64,000 nt of DNA from Panorpa germanica (GCA_963678705.1 OY783216.1:9486001-9550000), one strand, 5' to 3'. Positions 1-12,907 are shown, counted from the stretch's first letter. A program made the numbers and translations. The notes: a model not told the origin generated them from the sequence alone.

Positions 1-124
1 GGATAAAATGGCGAATGAACGAAATGAACGTTCACGCGGGTACAGTCTTTTTATCTGGTCTTCTGTAGTGCAGCGGATTCCAATACGCACAACATCTGTT
101 GACGACATAGTAGGATAGTCGAAG

Positions 125-595
125 ATCACAGAGCCACCAGACGTTAGTATATACAATAATTGTATGGCTACCTGCTAGCTTGACCAGGCTGCCATTTTCC
201 AGGTATCAGGTAATCAAGGTACGTAAAAACGCTACTCATCTCACTTAAATCTGATGACTAATTTTTACGTGTATCAATATAACACTCATATATATCTCAC
301 TCACTCTCATGCGCACGGATAATGCCCTCTCGCTCCTACTCATAGCGGAATTAAAATTGGGTCTAGGGGATGTTTGGCACGTAAAATTTTACGTTTTATT
401 TTACGTAAAAATTACCTATCAGAATTTAAGTTAGATGAGTAGCGCTTTTACGTACCTTGATTACCTGATACCTGGAAAATGGCAGCCTGGTCAAACTAGC
501 AGGTAGGCGTACGGTGATTGTACATACTAACACTACTCAGTCTTACACATTTTGTTCATCAGAAAATAAGTGATGTCTGGTGTCACCGGGATCTC
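125..595. repeat. Palindromic MITE-like element, family beta, copy 1
   Basis: Two long inverted arms are visible. The left arm (about 157-270) reads tagctt-gaccaggctgcc-attttccaggtatcaggtaat, and its reverse complement recurs at about 405-520. The outer flanks also pair: gccaccagacgt near 132 with gtgatgtctggtgtcacc near 570. The centre carries gcgcacggataatgccctct. A second copy in the opposite relative order lies at 5812-6193. There is no ORF, so this looks like a non-autonomous fold-back DNA transposon. Exact ends and target duplication were not determined. Confidence 0.65.
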
Positions 596-1224
596 ACTCT
601 AAGAGAATAATGTCGAATGAATGTTCATTTTAGTCTGTGGTATGATATCTGCTCAAGCGTCTTGGAGAAAACGTTTCCATCATATTCTCAATGAACTACA
701 GTCAAGAATAGGGAGCCCCCAACCTTGTTCATCCCACCTTTAAACAAACAAGCATGCTGGCCGCCAACTCAGTTATCAAACCAACGTATTCAAATGTGTA
801 TAGGTCCTTTAACAGAGATATCCTTTTTTAAATGAATAATTTAGAATTCGCAACAGTATCCATAGCTGTTTAAATATAAACACATGAAAATTTACCAGTA
901 TTGGAGAATAAAGTTAATATACATTTTATAACTAGATATTACTCACGAATATGCTCACTCGTACTGTACGTACATTTAGTACATATCACAGCAATAAAAT
1001 ACATTATTGCCAAGTTACGTGCGCCTGGCTACACTCAACACGATTGGTTGCGTCTGGATATAATTGAGTTCGTAAAAAAAATGCAATGAGCTTGTGAACT
1101 ACTTTTTAGAGGGTCGTTTTTTTAATTTATGATTGAAATATACATTTATATATGTATATTGCCACTTCTATTTAGTTAAATATACAAAAGTTGACGGAAA
1201 TATAGTTAATTAAAATTAGAATAT

Positions 1225-1524
1225 CTGTTTTGCCGTTTGTATTACTTCTGCGAATGACGTCAGATAAGGAATCGAGATTATTTTTATACCAATCATAATA
1301 TAAAACTTGATGGGATGCATGACGCAGCTGTCAAACAAAAATATATCAAACATGACTTGGGCATTAAAACTGTTAAAGAGCAAATTAACAAATTGAGCCG
1401 AAAATACCACCAGCAACTAAACAATCATCCAAACTATCTAGCTGTGAATTTACTAGATAAACATACGTCTGACTTTAAAAGACTAAAAAGACATAGTGTG
1501 TTAAAGCTACCACAACGTTTTTAA
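1225..1524 (+). pseudogene. Remnant of a jockey-like non-LTR retrotransposon, C-terminal end of ORF2
   Basis: The frame at 1315-1524 (69 codons) ends in a pattern typical of insect jockey-clade ORF2 C-termini: TVKEQI, then HPNYLAVNLLD, then RLKRHSVLKLP and stop. The upstream part of the element is missing or unreadable because of stop codons, so this is a 5'-truncated, inactive fragment. It lies in an intron of, or upstream of, the GPCR gene. Confidence 0.6.
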
Positions 1525-2079
1525 TTGTCTTTTATAGATATAGCCGTCACTGGACGACTATTTCTTATCTAGGTTAATTTTCATTTTTAACATAGGTACT
1601 TATTGTTCATACTTATATTACTTATTAATACGTATTAATACAAAATAAAAAAAGTAAAAAATAACGAAAAGAGATGACGACTCATCGGATGTGACATCAC
1701 ATGCAGAATTATGTTTTATAAATTTGAATTCTTTTGTATTGTAATTTTTACTGTATATTTTTCTCAATGTATCAACATAGGGTCATTTAAGAAAAGCTGA
1801 GGTTAGTAGTGGAATGCCGAATGTCATTGAATTGAAAATTAAATAATGGTACCAAATATATATAAAAGGACAGCTCTTGTTGGAAAACCCTATAGTTATA
1901 GCCCTATATAGAAAGAACTATTTCCCCATTTTTTATTACAAATTACTTTGTTCTATTTTTTTTTTACGCCTACTTCAAATCAATTCTATTGAGTTGTAAC
2001 AATATCATTTTTTCAAAACCCCCATTCATTATTTTCTTTGTGAAATATTCTTTTGATTCAATATTTTTTTGTCTTTCAG

Positions 2080-5000
2080 TTTTATGCTGAAGCTGAAATT
2101 CCGGGCGGTTATCTCATCGTTGTTCTTCGGACCTCTCATTATCATGGTACTTATCTACACCCACATCTTCGTCATTGTCAAACGTCACCAGGCCAGCAGA
2201 CTGAGGTTCTCCAGGACTGGGAGCGTTCATCTACGGACCTACAGCACTCATAATGGCCGCCATGGATCCAGCAGGTAATTATAACTTGTCTAAGTCGGAT
2301 ATTAAGTACAAAATACAGGAATAAACATGAAAAACTAAACATGAAGAACAAGTTGCTCATATATAAAAAAGTGCTAAAGCCAGTGATCCAAGTGCACCAA
2401 GAAATCCAACGTTAAAGTGTGGACGTGTTGTACAACTTCTTACAACAAATGTTGGATGTTGGATGTTTAAGTCGCACGTATGTGTACGCTTATAATATAA
2501 ATGGAACACACTTTAAATTATTAAATCCTCAATAAAATTTGCTTTGTTTTCCCGTTCCTTTTGTTGTTTCCTTCTTTTATTTTTTTTTAAATGCATACAG
2601 TGTAAAAATATATAATTGGAATATTCTTTGAAAATGAATACCATTGAAAGAATTTAACAAGGGAGAGATTTAATTATCAATAGCTATTTGAATTTCGTAA
2701 GCTTCAATCACTTTTATAAGAAAAAACACTATAATCAAAGATAGAATGATGCCTATGTAGAAGGAAAACCATCACCCCTACCACTCGTTCCACCCATATA
2801 ATGGATTAACAAAGAAAAACTCATAATTTTCAATTTGTTTTCTTAATTAAAGGTAACTCTACACCGTGAACCACACCGCCTTATTATTAAGTGGATTTCC
2901 TGTTGTAATTAAATTCATTAAAATTGTTATTTATTCACTGAAAAACAAACTGAGGAGGTTACATTTTACAGAGATGACTTATTCTTAACTCTTCGAAGTT
3001 AAGATCAAAACACAACATCTTTTTTCTTTTTATTATATTACTGCATTACTGCGATTTAAAAAACTAGGTTATATCTTGCATAAATTGCAGCATACATATT
3101 AAAATATTGTAATGTTAATCTTTGGTGATTAAATTGTTTGTTTATTCATTGCAATATGGAGTGAGAATAGCCTATGTTTCCTATAGATTAAAAGTGTAAC
3201 CAAAATGTGTGCGAGAGAGAAAGGTATATGTTCCTATTTGTTCTCTATGCGCATGCGTTGAAAGTGACACTCAATAGATACGATATGAGGAAGATATGGA
3301 GTAACGCGAACCTTCTGCCTGTGCCAACAAATTAATTGAAATATGGAATTATCTATGAGTGCGTCATTTGCCTCTTCAATTGAGGTTTTGCAACATTTTC
3401 CATTAAAGTGGCTTAAAATATTGTTATTAGTTACGTACTGTTATGTTTTACCTTTAATATTTTACGCACTCCTTGTTTATCGAAATCCATTTGTAATGTG
3501 ATCTTAGTTCTAATTCTAATCTACCCCTACGCGTGATTATAATCAGATTTCGTGTAAACATCATTATAAGAGGTTTGTTTTGTTCAATTAAATAGGAATT
3601 GATCAAAACAATATTCTATTTATTTTTCATTATGGATATTTACGTAAATTGATCTTATTCTAAGAAAGCAGGATGAACGAGATTAAATCCTACAGAGATT
3701 AGAAGAATTTCTGTATAATTTTGTATATAAATCTACAAATTCTTTTTTATTAAAATCGACCCTTAACTAAAATACGGTAATGTCATTTTTTACAATTTTG
3801 TAGAAAATCCTTAGTATTATCAGTTTGATTTAAAACTGTTTTTAAAGTTGATTGTGCCATTCCCTATGGTTTTGCTATCTCGATTCCCTTTTCGCCATCT
3901 TTTATGTGCTCTTAACAAGAAATATTACAGCTTCCAATATATCAGAACTTCTTTATGGGAAAAGTTTTCTTTCTAAAGGATTCAAAAGCCTGGATATTTT
4001 TCTATATTTTATTTTTATAATTTTGTATAAATGAAATAGCTGATTATTAACTAAATATAGTTGAAATTACGAGAGTGCGATGGTGATTCATCTTTAAAAG
4101 AGGTTATAAGAGCCGTATAAATCTACGAGTTTTTATTTTGTTTATCTTGAAACCTTTAAGTCTCACAAACACTTTTTAAAGAGCTTTTTTAGTTTTTAAA
4201 TAGTTCGTTTTGTTTAGAAATTTAAATTTCTTTATAATTTTTTTACAATAAAAAGTTATTAATAAAAATTAAGATGGTAGCCTTCCATACTGAAAATCAA
4301 ATTTAAATTCAGATTTGAACTTTTTACACGATGAAACAAAATTGCTGCCTACCCAAATTGCACGGTTCTAAGAACGGATTTCTATGACTAAAAAAGTACA
4401 AAAGAAAATATGTAATTTTCTATGTTAAAAATGTAGAAATAATCTTCAACAAAAAAATCGTTTTTAGCCTCCAATTTTTCAACATGGAGGATTAACTCAT
4501 CAAAATTGATACTGGGAAACAAAATATTCTGAATCAGCACACTCAAAGTAATTAGAAAAGTGCATATATCAGATAGTTCTTATGCGATAGTTCACAGGCG
4601 ACCTTCAACACTCAATTAATCAAACAAGTTGAGTGGAAATTCAATAAATGTGTTTAATAAAAGTGATTTATTGCTTTGCAGATCACAGCAAGAACAGCAA
4701 ATGCAACGAAACGTGAAGGCAATTCACACAACGCTGCTGATCTTAGGCAGCTACATCATTGGCTTAATGCCAGGTGTAGTGGTATTCGCTTTAATCTGTT
4801 CCGACTGCAGGTAATTAACTACAGCTAATTTAAATTGCAATTAATTGTTGTCAAGAGGGAGCAAGTACTCCTTCCTGAATATACCCATGCACTTAATGAG
4901 TTTTATTTTTATTTCAGATACCAATTTGAAGATTTCAACGGCAAAGTTATGTTTTATGTCTACATGATCGTAAACACGCTCTTAATTTTAAAGACGCTCG

Positions 5001-8000
5001 TAAACCCTATAATATACGCAGCTCGAATGAATGAAATCAGGGTGAGTAAAACGTAGGATAGTAGTAAGTTGCAGAAAAAATTTGGAGCGGATAGAAGTAG
5101 TGGTAGAATGCGCAAGAGGCTGAATACTGCGATAAAGGCAAAGAGAGAGAGAGCTGACGAGTGTCCTCTGTCTCTTTCTAGCCGAGCACTGCGTCTGTTT
5201 GCTTGCTTACCCCCTACCTCACCGCCAATCAGCCAAGCCACCAGCAGCGGTTCAGTTAGAAAGAGATAAACAGGACACTGAGCTGCCATCTCTCCCTTTG
5301 CATTTATTGCTTCCTCTTACACGCCTTCGCGCACTCTATTCTTATATCTCTATGCAGCTAGCTGTTAAGGGTAGCGACCCTATTATAAATATACAAATAA
5401 AAATAAAAAAATAGAAACTGAATTTTATGGATGTTGTTCTATTTTCGTATCTTCAGCAGGATACTAAATCAGTATCAAAATTAAAGCGGCTCCCCTTTTT
5501 AAAAATATTTATATAATTTGAAATCTGTATATTTTTTTTTACTACTTCCATAAATCCATAGAATTAGATATAATGACAGCAGAGTGCGAAAATATTTAAT
5601 GTGATTTTTTGTAGATATAATAAAATGTTATTAATACTTCAATAACTATAAAATTCACCGCCTTTTTTAAATTATTATTTAAATAAATTGATAAAGTGAC
5701 AATTTATTATATTAGATTTTTTGAAATTGAGAAATTTAATGTTACATATAAAAAAATTATTGATTATACTTTTTTCTTTGTGGCGAAAGTGTATTTAAGT
5801 TACCTTAAAAAAATCCCAGGGTCACCAGACATTACTTATTTTCTGATGAAAAAAATGTGTAATATTGAGTAGTGTTAGTGTTGTACAATGATCGTATGCC
5901 TATCTGGTAACTCATCTCAATGAGCTAAGACAATATCGTTAAAAATCTGTCATCAATACTTCCCCAGACCCATCCCATCTGCAGTATTACCTTGCAGACG
6001 CTTTAAAGCTGACAAAAAAATTACTTAAACTCACTTATAGTCTGATGATCCATTTTTATATATGTTAGCGAGACAACTCGACCCAATTTTAATTCCGCTA
6101 TGAGAAGGAACAAGAGGGCATTATCCGTGCGCATGAGAGTGAGTGAGATATGTCGTAATCAATAAGAGAGAGAAGTCAATATAACACTCATATAGCGCGG
6201 TCAATTTTAAAATAATTATGCTCATATGATTTGCATTTCATTAAAGAATAATTAGGCAAAGTTTTATTTAAATCCTGCTACTATTTTAAGCAGTATACTA
6301 ATTCTAAGTAAGACGATATCTACTTACGAACAATAGCGATTAAACAAAGATATTCGGGGGTTACTTATTACCTGCACCCGGTAGTTAATCAGAAACTTCT
6401 AAAGTCTATAGACATTAATCTTGTCGCGAACTTTCTCTTTGTCTATAACTTAGTTTGAACTGTCAAAACCATCAACAAAAAATATTATAATGGCAAAGTC
6501 GTATACATCAGTAAAATGTCAAATTTCGCTCCCCTTCTCCACTTCTTCTGACAAAACTAACTCAAACTATACGAAGTACCGCAATTAAATATTCGCACTA
6601 ACATTTGGACGGGAGTGGAGGGTTGAGGGATGTATATTGGTCCTGTGTCAAAGGGGAATCTATCGCATGCAGCAATTTAGATGTATGATGTACTAACTAC
6701 AAGTCAAATTAACTAATGAGGAATATATTGAATTCGGTTCTGAATCGAACATGCTCGTGGTTCCAAATACACAACCGAACCTTACGTCGATAACATCAAT
6801 TAACAAAGAGATTCTGCATTCTGCATTCTCTCTCCATATATATATGCTCTAAGGTGAAAGTAGACAAGCTAACTATAGTTCAAATTACGAGAGTTCGGCA
6901 GTGACTCATGTTAGAACAAGCTGTGCCATATAAGTTTACGGTACAATGTTTTTGTAATACATTGGTTATTGGGCTCTTATAACCCCATTTAGACACTTTC
7001 CCACTCTCGTAATTTCACCTATAAATATCTTTTGATACAGTTTCAATAATAATACACAAGAGAATTGTTACCCGATTGTTCAAAATAATACAAAACGACT
7101 GTTTTTAAAATTATCCATCTTAAGAAATATTTCTTAGAACTTTTGTGGAGGAAAAGATGGATTGAAGATGCTGAAATACCTTTCTTAAGCTATTTAAATG
7201 CACTGAATTGTGAAAATATATGTTGTATACATCGTATAGTCATATATTCTGCTTCAGTAAATTCTTATCATATTTTAAAGTTTATACTTAAGTAGCTCGT
7301 TTGATAATATAGCTATATAGCCTAGGCATCTAGAGATGTGTATCTAAGTCACTTAAAGAAATGTAACTTTGTATTTGACATATTTAGACAAGAAGACTGA
7401 AAAAGCTAAAGCCAAAACAATAATTATTAGAAAAATAAGGTTTTCTAACTAACTTATAACTCAATTATATAATTTAAGCTTTCTAGCATATCTTTTAAAC
7501 ATACATCTTAACTACAAGCATTATCTGTATCACTGTGTAGTATTTGTGTACATCTCTGCTCATGATATCACCATCAAAAGCATGCAACGTAATTGCCCTG
7601 CGACCTAGAATCATAGTCGCTCACAACCAATTTCAAATCAGTTTAGTTTCGTTTGTGCCGTGTGTGTTCTCTCACTCGTATACACGTGCGTTCTCTCACT
7701 ACCAACAAAGTTGCACAGTCTCATTCGGTTCGAGCAGATTCGGGGCTCAAGTATGCAATCAGTCGACTTAGTGCGCTCTCCACACCGCATGTAGCTACTC
7801 TATATAACTACTATGGAACATACATACTAGCGCGTGAGACAGAAGATACTGTGCAAACAATATTAAGAATCTGGCGTTGGTCCGTGCAGCGCACAAGACT
7901 GAAAATTACCGGGGCACTGACCATTTCGCGGGGATAAAAGTTGTCGGATTGATTTAATATAAAAAAAATATGTATTAATAAGAAAATGTAGTTTTATTGC

Positions 8001-11000
8001 CACTTGAAGTCATAATGAATGGCAACTGGACTTACTCAAATATATTACGTATGTGAGATTGAAAAATGATCATCTAAGAACGCCTCTGGCAATTGGTTAC
8101 TGTTATAAATGAGGGTGGTTTATCTATTTTATCATGAATATATTCTTAAAAAATGATTTAGAAATTAGATTTGTTTGTGTCATTCACATAGAACTAATGT
8201 TGTAAAGATTTCTACGTGCTGGTATTCGACACTTCTTACCATTCTGATTTTAACGCCCACAGTATCATACTGTAATTTACATTTTCTTTTCATTTTCTTT
8301 TTGTTTTATTAACTCATATTTCCTGTTTTTGTGTTTAACTCCATTAATTTTTATTTTATTTTCACTTATTTTTGTTCATCGTTCATTTCACTGCTGGAAT
8401 TGGATTATTCACTTGACTCATTTTCTTCATTTTTTAAATTCATTATTGCTGTCTTCCCATTGTTCTTTTTCGGAAGAGTGATTGATCTCTGCGGTTGACA
8501 CAGATAGAATTATTACTATCGCATGTTATATTTCCGTTGAAGGTGTACGTGTGTTAGAGGAACAGGAACAGGAACAAGAACTTAAGACTTGAGTAGACTT
8601 AACTTATAAATGGGAGATGAATAACTTCTATCAATCTTACACAATCAAAGTTGAGCACATTTTAGTAATAAATGGTTATGGATTGAAGACAGTGCCGGAT
8701 TAAAAGTTGACGGTGTTAATTAAGTGGGTGTATCATGCAGACTATGCATGCCTTCTTACTCGCTTATGCATCCGGTTAAATATATTCACAATTCTTTTAT
8801 TTTTTTTATTGGCATCCCAGAATATTACAATCTATCCATTAGGATATTAAGTAAATGACATATCATAATGAAATCATGAAAAGAATCTATCCAATGAATC
8901 ATCCATATAAGGTATTATTCATTCCAAGTGCACATCAGAATAATTAGTATACTTTAGTTACTAGTTGACGACTAAATCGCTTGGTAGTTTTCTTTTTAGT
9001 CTACGCTCTCTTCTCGCGTTCATCAGGTTTCATCAGTCGGTCTCTGTACTTGATGCTGTACTTTATAATTTCGTCTTTGACCCTGGGTACTTGTAGGTTC
9101 ACAAATGAATATTGTAATATAGATGTACTCGAACGAACATTATCAAAAAAAAATATGTTATGCTAGTTCCTCCAAGCGTTAGGGTGGGTTAACCCTTTAA
9201 GAAAACAGTTATAAAAATTGAAACACCTTATGAATTCTCTTTTAGGAATTAGTGGATTATAAAGTATTAAATAATATTAAGGGTCTTATTGTGTAACGTC
9301 ATGAATTGGATTAGTGTGATATTCATTTGTTTCTTAGTATTGACAAATAAAACACAGTAAACAATTTGATGAAGTGTTCTTTTTTGTGACGTTTCTATCA
9401 TTATTGCTCTTTCAATTAAATTTCGCAGCAACTTTATCTTCATTTGTATTCCGACAGGTGGAGTCATTTTGCCATTTGTAGACAATAAAATAGACCCATC
9501 TTCAATATGATGTCTAAGTGACTCCAAAATATTACTGTGAAGCTTAACCATAATTTGCATTTTCATTACAATTTTATTTCCCAATATTAACAAACAAATG
9601 AATATCATGACTTAATGACTTCATGGTTTGTGTTCTTATATCTTATATTATTATTTTATAGCTATTCTAAAAGCCTTTAATATTTAAAAAGGGGTTCTAT
9701 AGATTGTATAATCCTCAAGAATGTTGCTCAAGTGTTACTAAGTGACACTATTATTCAAAAAGATATTTTTCAAAAAGCTGTAAAATGGGTCACAACACGT
9801 TGAATATTAACTAAAATCGTTTATGCAACAGGTAAACTTTATTATCTTATCTGAAATACACGTGACTATATTTGGCGGGATTCTTTTAAATACTATTTAG
9901 CACATCTTTATAAATGTTAGTTCATTTGTCTTATGATATAGAAACTTATCATAATAATATCCCAGAAGTAGGTCTAAAGAGTCGCCGCCATTTTGTCAAT
10001 TAGTTATATATCTTACATTTTCCTTTTCCTTTCTTATTTCCGGTTACTTCAATCCAACTAAAGTGGTAAAATAGCACAATAGAAAATATTAATAAAAGTG
10101 TTCCATTTGTTAAGGGTTGTAGGGTGAAAGTATTATTAGTTATATTTTTCCTTTTTAACGTGAAAATTCACTCAATATACAAGAAGTCTTGAATGCCTGA
10201 ACAAAATTACCTAATACTAGTAGCATATATTTACTAATAAAAAAAAAATTCATATATCAAATATAATATATATGTATTTTGTGTGAAAATTCATTTAGTT
10301 GAAAAATATGAACATGAAAAGGTTATGAAAGATTTAATATAATTTTGTAATATAAATTACATTACAAATACAGGGTGTGTGCGCTATGATTGTTGTGAGT
10401 ATACAATATTTTATGTTTCAGTAATGACCTCATAAAAGTCTTATTATTAAATTATAATATAACTAGCGTTTACCCTGTCGCAAAATAACGTTTGTTTTTA
10501 TGTTTGATTTAAAATTAATAATTCTTTTTAAATTTTAATTCCGATTTTCCAGCATGTTTATGTTTTACTTTTATGCCCGAATCAAATATTTGTGCGAAAT
10601 ATTTGTTTTTGTGTACGAATTCCAAATGTTTGCCAACATGTTGTCCACATTTGTGTCTTTGTGCACAAACACGCAAGTCTGAACCCGGCATAAGAACAGA
10701 AACATAACTCATAATACGAATACATGAATCTGTATTTGGTTTTCCCCCTCTGGTCTAGCGGTCTACTGTTTTCCACCTGTGGTATAAATCACGCACCATG
10801 TTCTAATTTACGCTTTGTGGTCTAACACGTATTTTTGTTATGTCAACAGAACGCCAGCCGTCGTATGCACGCTCATCTCTGCAGCAGCAGATGCTACAAC
10901 AACACCGACACGAACGGTCACGAGATGTGCACCCACAGCAGCACAGCGTCACACAATCGCTTGTCTGTCTACGGTAGCACTCGATGTGGGCTACGAGGAC

Positions 11001-11083
11001 GTAGCACCCGTCACACAACATCCATACTGACCAATGGGAGTGTTAGGGGGCGGAATGACATGGACTACAACACTGAATTGTGA
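2080..11083 (+). CDS. Rhodopsin-family GPCR, 3' part (TM5 to C-terminus), orphan
   Basis: Four coding exons are seen: 2080-2274, 4682-4810, 4918-5041 and 10850-11083 (stop TGA 11081-11083). Phases join exactly: ag|a gives Arg at the first two junctions, and the third is phase 0. Exon 1 encodes TM5 (FGPLIIMVLIYTHIFVIVKR) and a Ser/Arg-rich third intracellular loop. Exon 2 encodes TM6, with LMPG rather than the usual CWxP. Exon 3 encodes TM7 with the class A signature NPIIY followed by AARMNEIR (helix 8). The last exon, after a 5.8-kb intron, encodes a 77-residue tail rich in Cys, Ser, Thr and Arg. The receptor should sit in the plasma membrane and couple to G proteins. The NPIIYAARM stretch recalls the melanocortin/EDG/cannabinoid/adenosine group, but the ligand class cannot be assigned. 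TM1-TM4 are outside the window. Confidence 0.85.
3160..3293. repeat. Partial copy of MITE family gamma
   Basis: About 130 bp, including gtgtgcgagagagaaaggta, gttctctatgcgcatgcg and a GATT/TATAG flank, match the inner arms of the 51266-51731 element. Only one arm is present here, inside a GPCR intron. Confidence 0.6.
4051..4130. repeat. Partial copy of MITE family delta
   Basis: The segment tagttgaaattacgagagtg followed by ggttataagagccgtataaa matches one arm of the palindromic element at 6873-7024. It lies in the GPCR intron between the TM5 and TM6 exons. Confidence 0.5.
5812..6193. repeat. Palindromic MITE-like element, family beta, copy 2
   Basis: The left end (ggtcaccagacattacttat, then ttctgatgaa) is the reverse complement of the right end of copy 1 at 125-595. 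The inner block (aattttaattccgctatgag, ggcattatccgtgcgcatga) is the reverse complement of the centre of copy 1. The copy is rearranged and less complete, and is non-coding. Confidence 0.6.
6818..6853. repeat. Terminal fragment of MITE family gamma
   Basis: The sequence ctccatatatatatatgctc followed by taa is the right terminal inverted repeat of the element at 51266-51731. Only the end is preserved. Confidence 0.5.
6873..7024. repeat. Short palindromic MITE-like element, family delta
   Basis: The left end tatagttcaaattacgagag pairs with the right end ctctcgtaatttcacctata in inverted orientation. The inner parts are less well paired. At about 150 bp it has no coding capacity and resembles a small fold-back DNA transposon. 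A half copy is at 4051-4130. Confidence 0.6.
7620..7930 (+). promoter_or_regulatory. GC-richer intronic stretch, possible alternative promoter or first exon
   Basis: About 300 bp with visibly higher GC and CpG content than the flanking intron. It contains an arthropod-type initiator match (tcagttt near 7638) followed by pyrimidine-rich gtgtgttctctcactcg repeats. It overlaps two open frames of 75 and 94 codons (7544-7771, 7653-7937) that match no family I recognise. It may be an internal promoter of the GPCR gene or simply a decayed repeat. Confidence 0.2.
9267..9608 (-). CDS. Unrecognised 113-codon ORF in a GPCR intron, doubtful gene
   Basis: An uninterrupted ATG-to-stop frame of 113 codons on the strand opposite the host gene. 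It is rich in Ile, Leu, Lys, Met and Thr, with a hydrophobic start (MIFICLLILGNKIV) and a central DGSILLSTNGKM segment. No domain is recognised. Flanking splice sites and promoter elements were not evident. It could be chance, a transposon remnant or a small lineage-specific gene. Confidence 0.2.
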   Translation of the reverse strand: MIFICLLILGNKIVMKMQIMVKLHSNILESLRHHIEDGSILLSTNGKMTPPVGIQMKIKLLRNLIERAIMIETSQKRTLHQIVYCVLFVNTKKQMNITLIQFMTLHNKTLNII

Positions 11084-12290
11084 ACTACAAGTGCAGTGAA
11101 AACCCAACAACACAAAGTGTGACTTACAAATAACTTCACTGCAGTGACATGACATTTAAATGACATAACCTCAAAAAACATATATGCAAAATGAAATAAA
11201 AATATATTATAGTGTATAATAAGTACAAAAATTAATTTATTAAGAAAAATAAATTGCAAAGCGTTACCAGGATAGGAATATACATTCTTAGCCATATTTT
11301 TAAGAATATCTTGAGTCGATAGATATGTATCTTAAATGTATTTAACATAACCATAAATATAAATCAACGATTTAATAATATTTTGCATAAAAATGTAATA
11401 AATTTCATGTGGTGGTCTTGCTAATGCTTAAATCAGAGAACTAGTCTACCACTCTTCTCGCTGAACTGATTACTAAATGTATCTGCTACATAAATGTTAT
11501 GTAAACTCTATAGTTGTGTTACTGTCTTTATAAATATCTTAATGAGTGCTTTAAAAAAATGTGCAAAGTAATAGCAATTAAATAAACAATAGACAAGTGC
11601 AAAATATCAAACCAGTCAAACAGACAGTTTGAAAAAGTGTGTGTCTTTGGAACTACATAAAAGTTGTAGAAAAGCTCTACAAAAGCTCTAGCAAGTGGGT
11701 GAAATTTTATTGGATATCTGGTTACACTCCACGAAAGTGTATTCTGATATGGTATACAATTCTATGCAGTGAATATAATAAAAATTAATTTTCTATTTTT
11801 CTTTATTGAAAATATTATCAAAATTAAATAAATTTATAAGCAGTTGTAGATTTGATGTTAATGTTTAAGTAATCATTTTTAATGTATGCATAATTGTTAT
11901 AAAAGCAATAATTATTGTAATGTATACAGTGGCGTATCATTTTTGGGGGCCTTTTCTGTATAAACAGAAAAAAAATTACTTATAACCGGTGAAATTCGTC
12001 ATTGAACCTATTCTATTTTTTATTCATGTAAAGAAATCTTCTTGAAAATAAAGCCGTGATCAGTTTCTTTGAAAACTAAATCTCCCAAAAAAAATGTTGT
12101 CCCACAAATACTCAAATATTCAAATTTATATTCAGGTTTGACATTTCTACATAACAAAAAAAATTACAAATGTTACGCTACTGAATGTGTTAAAAAAAAA
12201 TTAGTAAAATGAAAATGTAAATGTATAAAAAAAAACACTTATTCTTAAAATATATTATATGTATATAACAGTTATTGGCAATAAGTACAC
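11084..12290 (+). other. 3' untranslated and intergenic DNA after the GPCR
   Basis: AT-rich DNA follows the GPCR stop codon. AATAAA-type signals occur at several places (for example near 11580), and the 3' UTR probably ends within the first few hundred bases. No ORF or RNA gene is recognised. A cagtggcgta motif at about 11929, common at hAT transposon ends, was seen without a matching partner. Confidence 0.5.
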
Positions 12291-12907
12291 AATGGGCTTG
12301 TGTCCTATGTCTTAATTTCTATAAAAGTGTACTATATATTGATAAAGTGGGTTACTAGAACCTCAAATGTTCAATTATTTTTAAATAACTCCTTATATGT
12401 TAGGAGATATTAACAATTAAAAAAGTCATTTTGTCTCTTTAATTATTAAAGGGATTCAACGTTGTACAACATTCCAACTGCATGTCACCTCAAGTCCACT
12501 ATGTTGCTATTTCTTTTATACAACAGAGCGTAAAAGAGATATATTCTTGACAAAACTTTGACAAGTTTCCAGGTTACCAACCTTACAGCTCATAAATCCA
12601 ATATTATGTCTGCCGTAACAGGGTTAAATAAAATAAAAACTTATTATTCTTTGACTTGACTTGATTATTTCGACTACCAACGACTACAAAATATTACCAC
12701 ATCACTGACGTCAAAATGCATTTCACGTCATACAAATATGGCCGACCAAATTTCTAGCGCTAAAACTACAATTCAAATTTTTAATTGCTATATCTCCGTC
12801 AACATTTAGATATTAAATAAAATAGACACGCCAATACACTTTTGTTAACATCAATTTCAATCAACAATTGAAAAATCAACTACTAAAATTGAGTACACAA
12901 GCCCATT
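12291..12907. repeat. MITE family alpha, copy 1 (full length)
   Basis: A 617-bp element begins aatgggcttgtgtcctatgt and ends gtacacaagcccatt, giving terminal inverted repeats of about 14 bp. Two more copies occur at 53552-54208 (full) and 62979-63345 (right end missing), sharing blocks such as aagggattcaacgttgtaca and caacagagcgtaaaagagat. There is no coding capacity. Three copies in 64 kb suggest an abundant family in this genome. Confidence 0.8.

Larger units (their letters stand above)
1..2079. other. Intron or upstream DNA of the GPCR gene, repeat-bearing
   Basis: No coding exon is recognisable before the splice acceptor at 2079. The stretch holds a palindromic MITE-like element (about 125-595) and a decayed piece of a non-LTR retrotransposon (about 1225-1524). 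The remainder is AT-rich and shows nothing I can name. The exons for TM1-TM4 of the receptor must lie left of the window. Confidence 0.6.
5042..10849 (+). other. Long intron of the GPCR gene between the TM7 and tail exons
   Basis: A 5.8-kb intron runs from the donor gtgagt at 5042 to the acceptor tcaacag ending at 10849. It contains MITE copies (beta at 5812-6193, gamma fragment at 6818-6853, delta at 6873-7024), a relatively GC-rich stretch at about 7620-7930, a 113-codon minus-strand ORF at 9267-9608, and otherwise unremarkable AT-rich sequence. If this intron is retained, the in-frame TAG at 5054-5056 ends the protein four codons after Arg. Confidence 0.7.

Noticed and set aside
4960-5289. 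109-codon minus-strand frame
   Set aside because: It is antisense to the GPCR TM7 exon and the following purine-rich intron start. The plus-strand frame has the NPIIY signature and matching splice phases.
11065-11295. 76-codon minus-strand frame after the GPCR stop
   Set aside because: AT-rich, overlaps the end of the GPCR exon, no recognisable motif.
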